64,000 nucleotides of DNA from Podarcis raffonei (taxonomy: Eukaryota > Chordata > Lepidosauria > Squamata > Lacertidae). The translations under genes and the position numbers were made by a program. Below the pieces are notes generated by a model. That model had not been told where the DNA came from. It made no database searches and saw nothing but the letters and a program-made list of their open reading frames with translations. The DNA lies in the NCBI RefSeq assembly GCF_027172205.1, contig NC_070603.1, forward strand, positions 7,118,501-7,182,500. Reading direction: 5' to 3'. Of this stretch, positions 12,201-22,178 are shown one piece after another. The number at the start of each line of letters is the position of its first letter. The first letter of the stretch is position 1.

Positions 12201-15200
12201 GCTCTCGCATCTGCTGTGGTGTTCAGCCCTTTGATCTTTTTCTCTCTTTCCAGGATGTGGATGCTTCCTTTATGAACAAGGTTGAGCTGCAAGCCAGAGC
12301 GGATTCCCTAGCTGATGAAATCAACTTCTTGAGAGCTTTCTATGAAGAAGTAAGAACACCTTCTAGTCTTTTCAGGGAGAAAGAAAGAAGACTATAGCAA
12401 CATGAACCAAAACCAGCTCTGGTTGACATTTTGCACCTTCAAGCATTGGTTGCTACCAACAAGTTCACTCTCTGGGGCTCTACTCAGATGGCATCCTAGC
12501 AGAGAGGAAACCAGCTCCTTGTGGCTCAATCCTACACTCCTCTGCTGAGGTCTAAATCAGGGATGGGAAACCTCTGGCATTCCAGATATTGTTGGACTAC
12601 AACTCCCATCATCCCTCACCATCGGCCATGCTAGCTGTGGCTGATGTCATCTGGAGTCTAGCATTATCTGGAAAGCCACAGGATTCCCCAGTACCAATAG
12701 GCCGTGTAGGCATCGGCATAGAGGTCCCAAGCCTTTTAGGGCCCCTGAGACAACGGATCAAAATAATCTTGATTAGATCTTGAAATAAAATTGAAATCAA
12801 GCTTTCTTAGTGCAATGCTATCCCAGTAGAGCATGTGCACAATGGGGGTGCAATTTCAACTGCCATCCGGCCTCCAAAGGGCTTAATCCGGCACAGATCA
12901 ATCAGTTTTGCCATTTGAGCAATTTTCCCAGCAGCTTCTTCGCTGTTCCGCTAGAGAAGCTGCCCTAGAAGTATACCTTTTGCTCACTACTGTAATATTG
13001 GGACCTGTTAACAGAATCCAGCTTAATTCAAACTGTTTCTTACTTAATGTGTCACTCAGATACCATAATAAACTACAATCAGGACTGAAAGATGAATGGA
13101 TAGACAAAATACAAAGAGTTAGGCCTGACATGTAACCAACCAAGCACCAAGGAAGTCTCTTGAGGTGACTGCATCCTCAATATTAGCAAGAATTGGGCGG
13201 TGTTTTTTTAAGCAGGGTTGCAGACTGTTCTAGGGACTCACTTTTCTGTCTAGTACAGTAGAGATGGGGGAACGCTCCAGACATTGCTAGACGAAAGGTA
13301 AAGGTACCCCTGCCCGTACGGGCCAGTCTTGACAGACTCTGGGGTTGTGCGCCCATCTCACTCAAGAGGCCGGGGGCCAGCGCTGTCCGGAGACACTTCT
13401 GGGTCACGTGGCCAGCGTGACAAAGCTGCATCTGGTGAGCCAGCGCAGCACACGGAAACGCCATTTACCTTCCCGCTAGTAAGCGGTCCCTATTTATCTA
13501 CTTGCACCCGGGGGTGCTTTCGAACTGCTAGGTTGGCAGGCGCTGGGTCCAAATGACGGGAGCGCGCCCCGCAGTGGGGATTCGAACCGCCGACCTTTCG
13601 ATCAGCAAGCCCTAGGCGCTGAGGCTTTTACCCACAGCGCCACCCGCGTCCCTATTGCTAGACTACCAGTCCCATAATCTCTGACCCTTGGCCATGCTGG
13701 CTAGGATGATGGCAGCTGGAGTCCAGCAAAGGTTCCCCATCTCTGAAATAAGCTTCATGTTGCAAAGTTTCCTCGCTCAGTGTGGACCAGTGCTTGAATG
13801 TGGTAGAGATGTGGGAGTCTTTAATCTTGGTAAGCCTTCTTTCTTCAATTTTTTCCCCTATGTAGGAATTAGCCCAGTTGCAGGCCCACATTTCTGACAC
13901 CTCTGTCGTTCTCCAAATGGACAACAACCGAAACCTGGACCTGAACAGCATCATTGCCGAGGTCAAGGCTCAGTATGAAGACATTGCCAACCGAAGCCGG
14001 GCTGAGGCAGAATCGTGGTATCAAAGCAAGGTGAGCGGTTCTTAAGTGATGGGGAAATGGGTTTGAAAGGAGGAGCCAGGGCTCTAAAGCCATGTATCTA
14101 GAGTGGCCATGTATCCTACTTTTACAGAAGACAGTCCCTGTTTGAAGAGCTGTTGGAGGATATTCCTGTACCTCAAGGCATCCACTGTTTGAAAGGCTGT
14201 CTGATCTAACTCCATGTAAAGCTAAAGAACCCTAAGAAAGGAAAACATGGAGGATCTTGAAGTTGCCCATCACCAATGAGCACTTGGGCAGCAGACTGAG
14301 CAGGCATGAAGGTCGCCTGCTCACAGCCTTCCCAATATGGGGAGATGTATTGTGTGCCTATATGACCTATATATATTATGTCTAAATTTACATCTACAGT
14401 TGTACCTTGGTTGTTGAACAGAATGCATTTCGTTCAATTCCTGAAACCATTCAAAAATTAAGGGATGGCTTTCAATTGGCTGCGGGAGCCAGATGTTTGG
14501 CTTCCGAAAATCATTCAAAAACTGGAACACTCACTTCCGTTTTTTTATCGTTTGGGAGCTGAAACATTTGGCAAATAAGCCATTTGAGATCCAAAGTATG
14601 ACTGTATATAGATGTGCACATTTTATGCAAATATGTGTCCTGCTTTCTCCTCTTTGGAGTTTTCCCCTTTTTTTGAGGAAGGGGTGATGCTTTTGCTCTC
14701 TTTTTGGTAATTTAAAAGTGGCCACCCTATGTTTGCCTCCATCAAAGTTTGCACTTCAGTAATCTAAATAACCCCCCCCTTTTTTTTTGACTCTCAGTAT
14801 GAAGAATTGCAGCTTTCCGCTGGAAGGCACGGAGATGATCTGCGCAATACAAAGACTGAGATCTCTGAGCTGAACCGCATGATCCAACGACTCCATTCCG
14901 AGATCGACAATGTGAAAAAACAGGTACTGCCATGCAGGGCTGCTGAAAATTTCAACTAAAGGAGTATTTCACGGCAAAGTTGGCAAGGGGCAGTGGCAGC
15001 TATGTAGGGTGGGTGGACTTAGAGGGAAGTAAAATAAGCTTTTTTTGTACCGGTCTTCAAATGCCCTCTTTTGCTGATAACAATACTGTGGATCCAGATA
15101 TTTTACTTTATTCTAATTAAATTATCCTAAGTTGCTCCGAGCTGAGAACATGGCCTTTTCATTCTCCCCCTAGTGTGCCAGCCTGCAGGCAGCCATTGCC

Positions 15201-17897
15201 GATGCAGAGCAGCGTGGAGAACTTGCCCTTAAAGATGCCAGGATAAAGTTGGCCGAACTGGAGGAGGCTCTAATGAAGGCCAAGGCGGACATGGCTCGTC
15301 AGCTTCGGGACTACCAGGAGCTCATGAACGTCAAACTGGCCCTGGATATTGAGATCGCCACCTATAGGAAGTTGCTGGAAGGGGAGGAGAGCAGGTTGGT
15401 GGAACTCAGTGGGCTGGGGTGAAGTGTGAAATGCACCGCTAGACTGCCGGTGGAAAAAGACCCTCTCTTGGTGTGGACAGACCCCATCCTCCTCTTTGAT
15501 CTCCACCAGGCTTCTTGCCAACCAAGGTATCGCCCAGGGACGGAGGAACTGTGGTCCTCCAGATGTCATTGGACTCCAATTCCCATCAGCCCCCACCAGA
15601 TTGGCTAGTGGTCAAGGATGATGGGAGTTTTCATTCAACAACATCTAGAGACCACTCCACAGCAGTCAAAACTACAACACACATATCTAATATAGTCCTC
15701 TGCTGACCAGTGGTCCCAGATACAATGTTTACATTATGATGACGGGCTCTGAAAGCTAAAGCAAACTTTTTGGCCAGCCTTCTGGGAAGAGGAGAAGTTT
15801 AGCAGGAAGGTGCCCAGGCCTATCATCGCCACCTGGAATCCTCTCACAGTCACTGGGTCCCTTGCTGATGCTGAGGCCTCTGTTGCGTGGCAATTCCCGC
15901 CCCCCCCCCCAAGTTGGAATGAAATAAAGACACAGGACACCAGAATTTAAGGTTAATGGGCGAATATTGGCCACAACTTTATTGGTTACAGGTGAGAGCG
16001 GTATTGGCTTTAGGCATTGGTCCTATCAGACCATCCGGGATAAACCCGGAAGGCGTTAACACCAATAGGGGGAGCCCCTGAGATGCACATCCCTAGGCGC
16101 TTCCCGAGGGGTCTCCGCTCGGGAGCGCGCTTTAGGCCCTAGTCTCCATAGGTTTTGGACGAGGCAACGCCCCCCCCCCCCCGGAATCCTTTATCGGACT
16201 ACCCCTAAATATTTGGGGGAGGTGATGGCGCTCCTCCCCCCCAACTCATCAGCATAAGAATACCCCTACCAATGCCTAACCGCCCAAACCAAAGGAGTTG
16301 TGACGTTTTGCTACGAGGTAGGCGAAAAAACCAAATGGCTCCAAAAACAATGCCAATTAGCCAAGTGGAAAAACTCCTACCAGGCCCCTTGCGGCGACCA
16401 ACCGAGGTCCATAGCAAAGTCCGAGGAAAAACCTAGAAGGTGGGTGGGTGGGAAACTGCACCTGGAGCGTGGATGGAAAGGGGCGTTCTCGGGCCGTGCT
16501 GACCTTAAATGACCCAAGCCCGATTGGCTGGCTCAGGGTATGACGCGGCCCAAAGATTCCCCTAGTTGCGCGGGGCCGCAGCCAGCCCCACACGGATGAA
16601 GGTGGGTGTGAGCCCGCAACCCCCCCCCCCAATGTCGGGAGTGGCTTTCTGGCTGGAGTTTGCAGTTGCAATCTAAGAATGCTGCCATGGGTTCGTGGTA
16701 GCTGCCATGTTTTTTTTTAACCCACACTGCCATTGGAAAATGGAACTTCCTGGGCACTGCAGTTTGGAAAATGAAGGTGGCAGCTGCAACTGTGTCTTCT
16801 GGGCCCACACCAGACAACTCTCTGCCAAGCAGCCCCTTGACACAACCCTTGGGATACCACAGCTCCAAAGACCATTTTGCTCTATCACTTTGTTGTGGTG
16901 GCAATGGGGAGAAGACAGGATTGCCTGACCTCATTCTAGTGATCATTTCTTGCACATGGAAAGCAAGTTGTAAATGAGAAAAAGTTTGCAGCTTCCAATG
17001 GGATTTCTCTGTTCACAGAAAACTAAAGCCTTGCCAATGCTCTTGAATAGAACAGTGATCTTACTGGCAGTTATTAGCTCTGCAGAATTGCATTTGAACC
17101 ACTGCTATTTTTTCCCAAGCTGCTGGATCATAACAATTAAAGAAATTTCCTTTGCTCTCTCGTTTAACAGGCTTGCTGGAGAGGGAGTTGGCGCCGTAAA
17201 TATCTGTAAGTAATCAGCAAGTGAATCACAGATACTCACAATCCCCTAATTAATTACCTCTCACCACTGATCTAAAGAAATAAAGGATCAAATGTTTTGT
17301 CAGCAACCAAAAATATACCCAAAGAAATGCATAGTTATTGTATCAAAACAGAAATACAGTGGTACCTCGGGTTAAGTACTTAATTCGTTCTGGAGGTCCA
17401 TACTTAACCTGAAACTGTTCTTAACCTGAAGCACCACTTTAGCTAATGGGGCCTCCTGCTTCTGCCCTGCTGGAGCACAATTTCTGCTCTCATCCTGAAG
17501 CAAAGTTCTTAACCTGAGGTAATATTTCTGGGTTATCAGAATCTGTAACCTGAAGCGTATGTATCCCGAGGTACCACTGTATTAGGTTGTGGAATTATTT
17601 ATGCCTTCTTTGATGTTCCTCGGATGTTTTAATCCATGAACCCTGAACTTCTCCTCTGGTCCCTTTGCAGCTGTGGTCCATTCATCTGGAGGCATGAACT
17701 ACGGCGGTGGAAGTGCCATGGGCCTTGCAGGTGGCCTTGGCCTTGGCTACGGAGGAGGCCTCAGCACTGGAGGAAGCAGTTTCACCTCTGCAGGTGGCAA
17801 GGCGCTATCTGGGAGCATGGGTTCAGCCCGGGGGAGCAGTTCCAGTATGAAGATTGTGTCGAAAACCTCCACCACCAGAAAGAGCTACCAGAACTAA
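3318..17897 (+). CDS. Keratin gene A: type II epidermal keratin, K5/K6/K75-like, nine exons
   Basis: Structural type II intermediate-filament protein that would pair with a type I keratin in the cytoplasm of keratinocytes. The exons are 3318-3755, 7492-7700, 11728-11788, 12254-12349, 13866-14030, 14798-14923, 15174-15394, 17171-17205 and 17671-17897. They sum to 1578 nt (525 residues). The head (1-146) is Gly/Ser/Tyr-rich and ends in an H1-like segment and the helix initiation motif [11 protein letters not shown]. The coiled-coil rod ends in the helix termination motif [16 protein letters not shown]. The tail is Gly/Ser-rich and ends in KSYQN. The start ATG has A at -3 and G at +4. Only one cysteine is present, in exon 7. 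Rod motifs such as [14 protein letters not shown] and ELNRMIQRL fit the K5/K6/K75 branch, but assignment to a single mammalian orthologue is not justified. A damaged tandem copy lies downstream. Confidence 0.95.
3924..4174. mobile_element. Tigger-like MITE in gene A intron 1
   Basis: Ends CAGTGGTACCTC and GGAGGTACCACTG are flanked by TA on both sides. A counterpart sits at the same intron position in the duplicate (22179-22401), so this insertion predates the duplication. Confidence 0.85.
4225..4325. mobile_element. hAT-type MITE fragment
   Basis: Contains 'actacaactcccattatccc' and the matching inverted 'gggaactgtagtcca' arm. It is only partly kept in the duplicate, near 22468-22535. Confidence 0.5.
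4660..5009 (-). mobile_element. Sauria-type tRNA-derived SINE
   Basis: Read on the - strand it starts with a tRNA-like head (A box near GCGCTGTGGGTTAAACC, B box GGTTCGAATCCC) and ends with the BovB-like tail (GACCTAATGGTCAGGG). The whole element is absent from the corresponding, partly deleted region of the duplicate. Confidence 0.9.
5010..6930. other. Gene A intron 1 interior, no gene seen
   Basis: AT-rich intronic sequence with no convincing coding or RNA feature. The stretch from about 6165 onward matches the duplicate from about 22533, whereas about 4310-6165 is missing there. Confidence 0.7.
6932..7383 (-). mobile_element. 5'-truncated L1 LINE inserted after the gene duplication
   Basis: An 18-bp direct repeat, AGGATATTACCTCCTTTG, flanks the element at 6914-6931 and 7384-7401. 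On the - strand it encodes the L1 ORF2 C-terminus ([14 protein letters not shown]) and ends in an A-rich tail, seen as T-rich at 6932. The duplicate keeps the single-copy empty target at 23226-23244. Confidence 0.92.
7492..7700 (+). CDS. Gene A exon 2: coil 1A end, linker L1, start of coil 1B
   Basis: 209 nt, from [15 protein letters not shown] to VEDFRI. Acceptor ttcag|G, donor AG|gtgggt. Confidence 0.95.
7705..8110. mobile_element. CR1-type LINE remnants
   Basis: The stretch 7740-7800 resembles the CR1 3' terminus (GGTTAGACTAGATGGTCC ... ATTCTATGATA). From about 7830 a CR1-like 3' region lies in the opposite sense. Both are shared with the duplicate (23570-23950). Confidence 0.5.
8258..8490. 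mobile_element. hAT-type DNA transposon fragment
   Basis: Contains 'gccggactatata', a G run, 'aataacccagagatgcatt' and 'gggccggatccg'. These are shared with 10560-10850; the family's end segments recur at 46410-47121. Confidence 0.6.
8660..8965 (-). repeat. GC-rich interspersed repeat, unclassified
   Basis: Read on the - strand it matches the + strand of 59620-59885. Shared blocks include TTCCCAGGTAAG, TGTTGTGTGGGC, ACCTGGCC, TTGGCAACG and GTGGGGAGCGGTCATT. I cannot assign a class from sequence alone. Confidence 0.6.
9237..9272 (+). repeat. (CA)n microsatellite
   Basis: About 17 uninterrupted CA units in gene A intron 2. Confidence 0.95.
9273..10040. other. Gene A intron 2 interior, no gene seen
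   Basis: No feature is supported here. Short open frames in this stretch lack any recognisable family motif. Confidence 0.6.
10041..10396 (+). mobile_element. Sauria-type tRNA-derived SINE
   Basis: tRNA-like head with B box GGTTCGAATCCC at about 10104 and BovB-like end TTTACCTTTACC. TAATGG on both sides may be a short target-site duplication. Confidence 0.88.
10535..10855. mobile_element. hAT-type DNA transposon fragment
   Basis: Same family as 8258-8490. It has 'ccctcagaccttgtgggaggcc' at one end and 'gccttagtttgcctacccgtg' at the other. An internal block ('aataacccagagatgcattttaaataaaa') occurs twice in tandem. Confidence 0.65.
11728..11788 (+). CDS. Gene A exon 3: coil 1B
   Basis: 61 nt encoding [20 protein letters not shown] after the split codon. 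Acceptor acag|G, donor AAG|gtgagt. Confidence 0.95.
12254..12349 (+). CDS. Gene A exon 4: end of coil 1B
   Basis: 96 nt, from [12 protein letters not shown] to NFLRAFYEE. Acceptor ccag|G, donor GAA|gtaaga. Confidence 0.95.
12546..12690. mobile_element. hAT-type MITE, 'ACTCCCATCA' family
   Basis: Begins CAGGGATGGGAAACCTCTGG, contains 'ggactacaactcccatcatc', and ends in the inverted 'ccacaggattcccc'. Confidence 0.65.
13294..13653 (-). mobile_element. Sauria-type SINE inserted after the gene duplication
   Basis: Flanked by the direct repeat ATTGCTAGAC (left about 13284-13293, right about 13654-13663). The duplicate carries the uninterrupted target (…CAGACATTGCTAGACTACC, near 25514). The element is complete from BovB-like tail to tRNA-like head. 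Confidence 0.9.
13866..14030 (+). CDS. Gene A exon 5: L12 linker and start of coil 2
   Basis: 165 nt, from [15 protein letters not shown] to EAESWYQSK. Acceptor tgtag|G, donor AAG|gtgagc. Confidence 0.95.
14396..14605. mobile_element. Tigger-like MITE (degenerate)
   Basis: Ends CAGTTGTACCTTGG and 'ccaaagtatgactg', followed by TA. The interior has the 'cattcaaaaa' and 'cttccg' blocks of this group. Confidence 0.6.
14798..14923 (+). CDS. Gene A exon 6: coil 2
   Basis: 126 nt, from [15 protein letters not shown] to EIDNVKKQ. A run of about nine C and nine T precedes the acceptor ctcag. Donor CAG|gtactg. Confidence 0.95.
15174..15394 (+). CDS. Gene A exon 7: end of coil 2 with helix termination motif
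   Basis: 221 nt, from [13 protein letters not shown] to [10 protein letters not shown]. The donor AG|gttggt is weaker than in genes B and C (gtgagt). Confidence 0.93.
15520..15660. mobile_element. hAT-type MITE, 'ACTCCCATCA' family
   Basis: Inverted arms around 'ggactccaattcccatcag' and 'gatgggagttttcattcaac'. Confidence 0.55.
15877..16645 (-). mobile_element. Probable LTR fossil (GC-rich), gene A intron 7
   Basis: A GC- and CpG-rich block unlike the surrounding AT-rich intron. On the - strand it runs through a promoter-like half to AATAAAG-type signals near its 3' end, as an LTR would. Runs of C (+ strand) occur at both edges. The limits are approximate and no target-site duplication was identified. 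It is a fossil with no recognisable virus gene seen. Confidence 0.35.
17171..17205 (+). CDS. Gene A exon 8: start of tail (H2)
   Basis: 35 nt encoding [11 protein letters not shown] after the split codon. Acceptor aacag|G, donor T|gtaagt. Confidence 0.95.
17357..17579. mobile_element. Tigger-like MITE
   Basis: Ends CAGTGGTACCTCGGGTTAAG and CCCGAGGTACCACTG are flanked by TA. Well preserved, in gene A intron 8. Confidence 0.88.
17671..17897 (+). CDS. Gene A exon 9: tail and stop
   Basis: 227 nt. Gly/Ser-rich tail ([14 protein letters not shown]...) ending TTRKSYQN and TAA. Acceptor tgcag|CT completes the serine codon begun in exon 8. Confidence 0.95.
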
Positions 17898-17915
17898 AGG
17901 CGTCCTCGGCTAAGT

Positions 17916-18045
17916 CAGGGGTGGAGATACTTGTGGTCCTCCAGGTGTCGCTAGACTCCAACTCCCATCCAGTACAGCCAGCAGTGAGGGCTGATGGGAG
18001 TTGAAGTCCAACAACTGGAGGACCACCAGTTTCCCCATCCCTGGA
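17916..18045. mobile_element. hAT-type MITE within the gene A 3' UTR
   Basis: Begins about 20 bp after the stop codon (CAGGGGTGGAGATACTTGTGG) and ends CCAGTTTCCCCATCCCTG. The transcript would therefore carry the inverted repeat as a potential hairpin. Confidence 0.7.
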
Positions 18046-19957
18046 AGTAGTCAAATTAGGCAAGGCTGACTCGCAGGGGCAAACTAGGCATAAGAGTGAT
18101 GAGTCCCACTCAATGAACAAGCTGGAAGGGAGAAATGGAGAGTGGGATGGAGAGAGAAAAGAGAGAGATCTATGCAAGTATATCAGTGCAGTGCATGAGA
18201 GATGAAGTAATGAGAACATCGCTTGCATTTTCATCGTGGGATCTTCCTGATCCAGCAGTTCTTACCAGACATTACAGGTGATCTAAAGTGCTTATTAACA
18301 CCTTCTCAATGGCAAATTTTACATCCACAGTTCCAGAGGTTCCGTTAGGAGATATTCCTAGCCCTGAACTCCCAGAGTTCCCTGGGAAGATGGGTTGCTT
18401 GTTAAACCCATCTGGTATCTCTGTGAGGAGAATAGGTGTCTCCTAACAGCTCACAGCATCCTTAAAAAAACAACACAGTTTCCAGGGGAAAGCCATGACT
18501 GTCTACAGTGGCACAACACTGATTAAATGGATAGCACTGCATCTGCTAGGGTTGCCATGCAGTAGTCAATTCAGATTTGCAAGATGAAAATATATCTGAT
18601 ATTCTTAGTTACTTCATCACCTCTCATGCATTGCACTGATGTAGTTATCTACTCTGCCATTTACTCTTCCTCCCACTCTGACTATCAAAAGATGTGAGAT
18701 CTGTTCTCCATAGGTATCAGGATTGGAGAACACACACAGGGCATCTGTCTATTCTATATATTTCACTGTGCATCATGCAGTTCTGCAATTACCATTTAAT
18801 GTGCTTTTCATTGGTTAACCCTATGTTTTTAAGTACATTTTTTATTTTCACATCTGCCATAAAGTACACGTTGAAGTTAAAATGCATTAATTGTCCCCTA
18901 ATAAAAGCAATTCATTACTTTCTGAAAATAATGGGCATAATATGTATGTCTCTTCTGACAAATTAATGGGATGGGGACCTGTGGTCTTGTTTTCTTCTAT
19001 AGCTAACAATACTTTTTTGTGTGTGCGTGTGGGGGAAGAGTTGCAGGGCAAATGTTAAAGGCTTAAACCTCTTCCCTCAACACTGTAAACCTGATTCAGT
19101 CCCCCCTCAATATAGTCATTAAAATATAATCAGGAAATCAAGTAGTGGATTTCCCTTTTCATATTTAGTTTTACCCTTAAGAGTGATTGGGTAATGCTGT
19201 GTAAAAGCCAACCATCATGGAATGATGTTCATTCTTTCCGTGTGAAATATCTTCCAGAGGAAATAAAGAAGGATTGTCATTTGTAATTTTGGTTTCCATA
19301 AAACATATTGGGTCCATGAACATTTTTCGTGGAAGGTTTTTCTCTGGAATAATGCAGAAAACACAAACCCTATCAATATAAATTTCAGGAAATTTGAATG
19401 CTCTTCAAAAGACAAACGTGTTTCAGTGGTTCATTGAAAACATTCTCGGTTTTCTATCAAGCTAATGTCTTTGGGATTAGGAAGCAGAAATCAGTAAAAA
19501 ATGAAGAAATTGTTTCAGTGTTTGCAGTAAAAATAGTAGCATTCTTTTGTGTCCTTTGTTGCTGTTTTCAAAACAATAACACATCTACAGCTTAGCTGGC
19601 TTTACCCTGGCCTTGGGTGAATTAATTTTCCCAGAATGTTATGCCATTATGTATAAGAGCATGGAAACAAGTATCAACACCAGAATGGTCTTTGCATAAT
19701 CAATATGTAGCAGAATCACCTGGAATAAGCAAAAGGGTCATATCAGTTTATTGGCTCCAAGACTGATGGCTCCTTGTAAGGAAAGGAGATGTATTTCTGG
19801 TCTATAATTGTACTCAAATCACCACAGCACTTGTCTTACATTTGTGTTTATGTTGAAGTCTTTTGAATTTCATGCCATCTCCATAATAAAACTGCTGTCG
19901 ATCTAAGCTGTGTGCATCGATTCTGACTGTGTGGGGCTCCTTTCATACAACTTGCTT
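18046..19957 (+). other. Gene A 3' flank, probable long 3' UTR
   Basis: No further gene. Candidate poly(A) signals lie at 18900-18905 and 19885-19890. The second is followed by a GT-rich stretch and was carried into the duplicate (about 26265). Which one is used cannot be decided from the sequence. Confidence 0.5.
19885..19890 (+). terminator. Candidate poly(A) signal, gene A
   Basis: AATAAA followed within 50 bp by GT-rich sequence (GCTGTGTGCATC, CTGTGTGGGG). It lies about 2 kb after the stop. The alternative is AATAAA at 18900. Confidence 0.4.
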
Positions 19958-19958
19958 T

Positions 19959-20449
19959 AAGGCCCGTTCTTGTGTTGCCACCCTCCAAACCTGTCATGGA
20001 AAAGGCACATGAAGAAGGGCCTCAGAGGATGATCTCAGAGCCCAGGTAGGTCCAAATGCAGAGAGGTGGTATACCTTAGTATACCTCAGTACCTTGAGGT
20101 ATTGAGGTATTGTGGTCCTGAGCACATTAAGGCTTTATAGGTTAAAACCAGCAGTTTGAATTGGGAATGGAAACTAATTGGTAGCCAGTCCAGTCAGACC
20201 AGGATTGGTGTAATATGCTTAAACCGTCTTGCCCCAGTGAGCAACCTGGCTGCCAAATTCTGCACTAACTGGCTCCAAACCATCTTCAGAGAGAGCCCTA
20301 CGTATAATGCATTGCGGTAATCAACGCGTTGCAATATGAGCACCTCCTGTTTCTCCCAGTGACAGACTTGAGTATATGGGTCCACACTTGTGCTATCAAT
20401 GACTTCACAATGGGTGTTGTACCTGACGAAGGAAGACCACAGGAATGCC

Positions 20450-20450
<1 letters not shown>
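19959..20450 (-). mobile_element. CR1-type LINE fragment (duplicated copy)
   Basis: The - strand shows DYRNALYVGLSLK and AARLLTGARR, typical of the CR1 reverse-transcriptase C-terminal part. It is the duplicate of the CR1 sequence at 2337-2818. Confidence 0.8.
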
Positions 20451-20508
<58 letters not shown>

Positions 20509-20511
20509 AAA
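20451..20511 (+). repeat. (GAAA)n microsatellite
   Basis: Longer counterpart of the tract at 2819-2866. Confidence 0.95.
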
Positions 20512-20577
20512 TGTGCCTAGTTGAGAAGTTAAAAGCAATGCCTTTAGGAAACTCCAGCACTCTAAACTACAGGCTTC

Positions 20578-21428
20578 TATGGGATAATTATTCTAGAAGA
20601 ATTTCGATGAGATAGTGATCTGACATGGTCAACTCTTCCTGTCTATCTCTTCCTGGCTCTATTTAAAGGTAAAGGGACCCCTCACTGTTAGGTCCAGCCG
20701 CAGACAACTCTAGGGTTGTGGCATTCATCTCGCTTTACTGGCCAAGGTAGCTGGTGTACAGCTTCCGGGTCATGTGGCCAGCATGACTAAGCAGCTTCTG
20801 GCGAACCAGAGCAGCTCACGCAAACGCCATTTACCTTCCTGTCAGAACGGTACCTGTGTATCTACTTGCACTCTGACGTGCTTTCAAACTGCTAGGTAGG
20901 CAGAAGCAGGGACCGAGCAACGGGAGCTCACCCCACTGTGGGGATTTGAACCGGCGACCTTCTGATCGGCAAGCCCAAGAGGCTCAGTGGTTTAGACCAC
21001 AGCACCACCCACATCCCTTTACCTATCTTTATTACCTCCCTATTCTATCCCTTGTGAAAGTCTTTGATGGTTGCCTTTGGTGTGTGGTCTGGTGGCAAAT
21101 GGCTAAAAACATGCAGTGGCCAGTATGTGTCTTTGATGTAGGGCAGGGTGGCTCATAGCTGAGCCAGCATCTATAAAATATCTAGTTTTGGAGCATAGAA
21201 GTTCAGAAATTCAGCATAGACTGTTGGACCCAGTGCTATGCATCGAAGGCTACCTGGGATTCGCTTTGACGCTTCTTCAGGGCATTTCATGGCCAGATTT
21301 AAGTGCTGCTTGGTAATGTTTATTTTACTTACTGTTCAGAATAAAAACTGTAATCTTCTCACCCACTTGCATTTGTATTGCTTCTGAATCTAATTTTAAA
21401 AGAACCATCATGCATTGGGCAAGACACA
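20578..21428. other. Insert present only in the pseudogene copy, including a SINE
   Basis: The gene A counterpart near 3032 runs continuously from 'aaactacaggg' to 'ttagaaaattcc'. The copy has about 850 bp between these points, including a Sauria-type SINE. Either the copy gained sequence or gene A lost it. Confidence 0.6.
20665..21017 (-). mobile_element. Sauria-type tRNA-derived SINE
   Basis: Complete element in - orientation, BovB-like tail first on the + strand (AAAGGTAAAGGGACCCC) and tRNA-like head last. Confidence 0.88.
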
Positions 21429-21592
21429 GAGTTAGAAAATTCCACTTACCAGTTTTACAAGTCGTCAGGACACTACGTTAGGTACATGAAGTGATGAAAA
21501 TAATGGAAAAGGCCTCATGCCAGACATACCAAAGAGATTGATTCAGGCCAATTACCTGAGATCTCCAGCTGCCAAACCCAGCTCTCCAATGA

Positions 21593-21602
21593 GATAAAAA
21601 GG
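21593..21602 (+). promoter_or_regulatory. TATA-like box retained in the pseudogene
   Basis: GATAAAAAGG with the same flanks as the gene A box at 3200. The promoter may therefore still fire although the ATG is gone. Confidence 0.5.
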
Positions 21603-22178
21603 GGAAACACATGAGCTTCCCAGAGGATCCTTTCACCTTGGCTGTCCAGCAGTCTTGTCTCATCTCTCTCTCTCTCTCTCTGTTTCCTCTTCTAGCCCTG
21701 AGGAGAATTTTAGCACATCTTCAGCTGTTATCCCAGGTAGCTGAAATAGCTTTAGCATGGTTTCGGTCTCCTGGGGAGGTGGTGTAGGCTTTGGACGTGT
21801 CAGTGGTGGCTTTGGCAGCATAAGCCTCTATGGCTTAGGAGGTGGTGGTGGCTATGGAGCTGGCGCAGGTGGCATCCATGAGGTTACCATCAACCCAAAC
21901 CTCCTGGTGCCTCTTAACTTGGAGATTGACCCCACCATCCAGAAGGTGAGGAAGGAAGAGAAGGAGCAGATCAAGACACTCAACAACAACTTTGCCTCCT
22001 TCATTGATAAGGTAAGTTTCTCTCTTGATGCCATCCTAAAAACTTTACGCTACTTTAAAACAAGTTTCTTCCCGCTACTGTTTAAACAAGCTCTACTGAC
22101 AATATAGGGCAGCTATTTCTTTCCCTGCTTACTATATCCTACCAACATTTCCTTGCTAGAAATAGACACAGCCGTGTA

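Larger units (their letters stand above)
2337..19957 (+). repeat. Parent unit of a 17.6-kb tandem duplication carrying keratin gene A
   Basis: Sequence beginning AAGGCCCGTTCTTG at 2337 reappears at 19959, directly after the end of this unit. The unit's 3' end (ATACAACTTGC, about 19955) reappears at 26335. The order end-then-start at 19955-19962 is the expected junction of a head-to-tail tandem duplication. The downstream copy is much shorter because of internal deletions. Confidence 0.85.

Noticed and set aside
17782-18234. 150-codon open frame on the - strand over gene A exon 9
   Set aside because: It overlaps the keratin tail antisense and runs through the MITE; no family resemblance.
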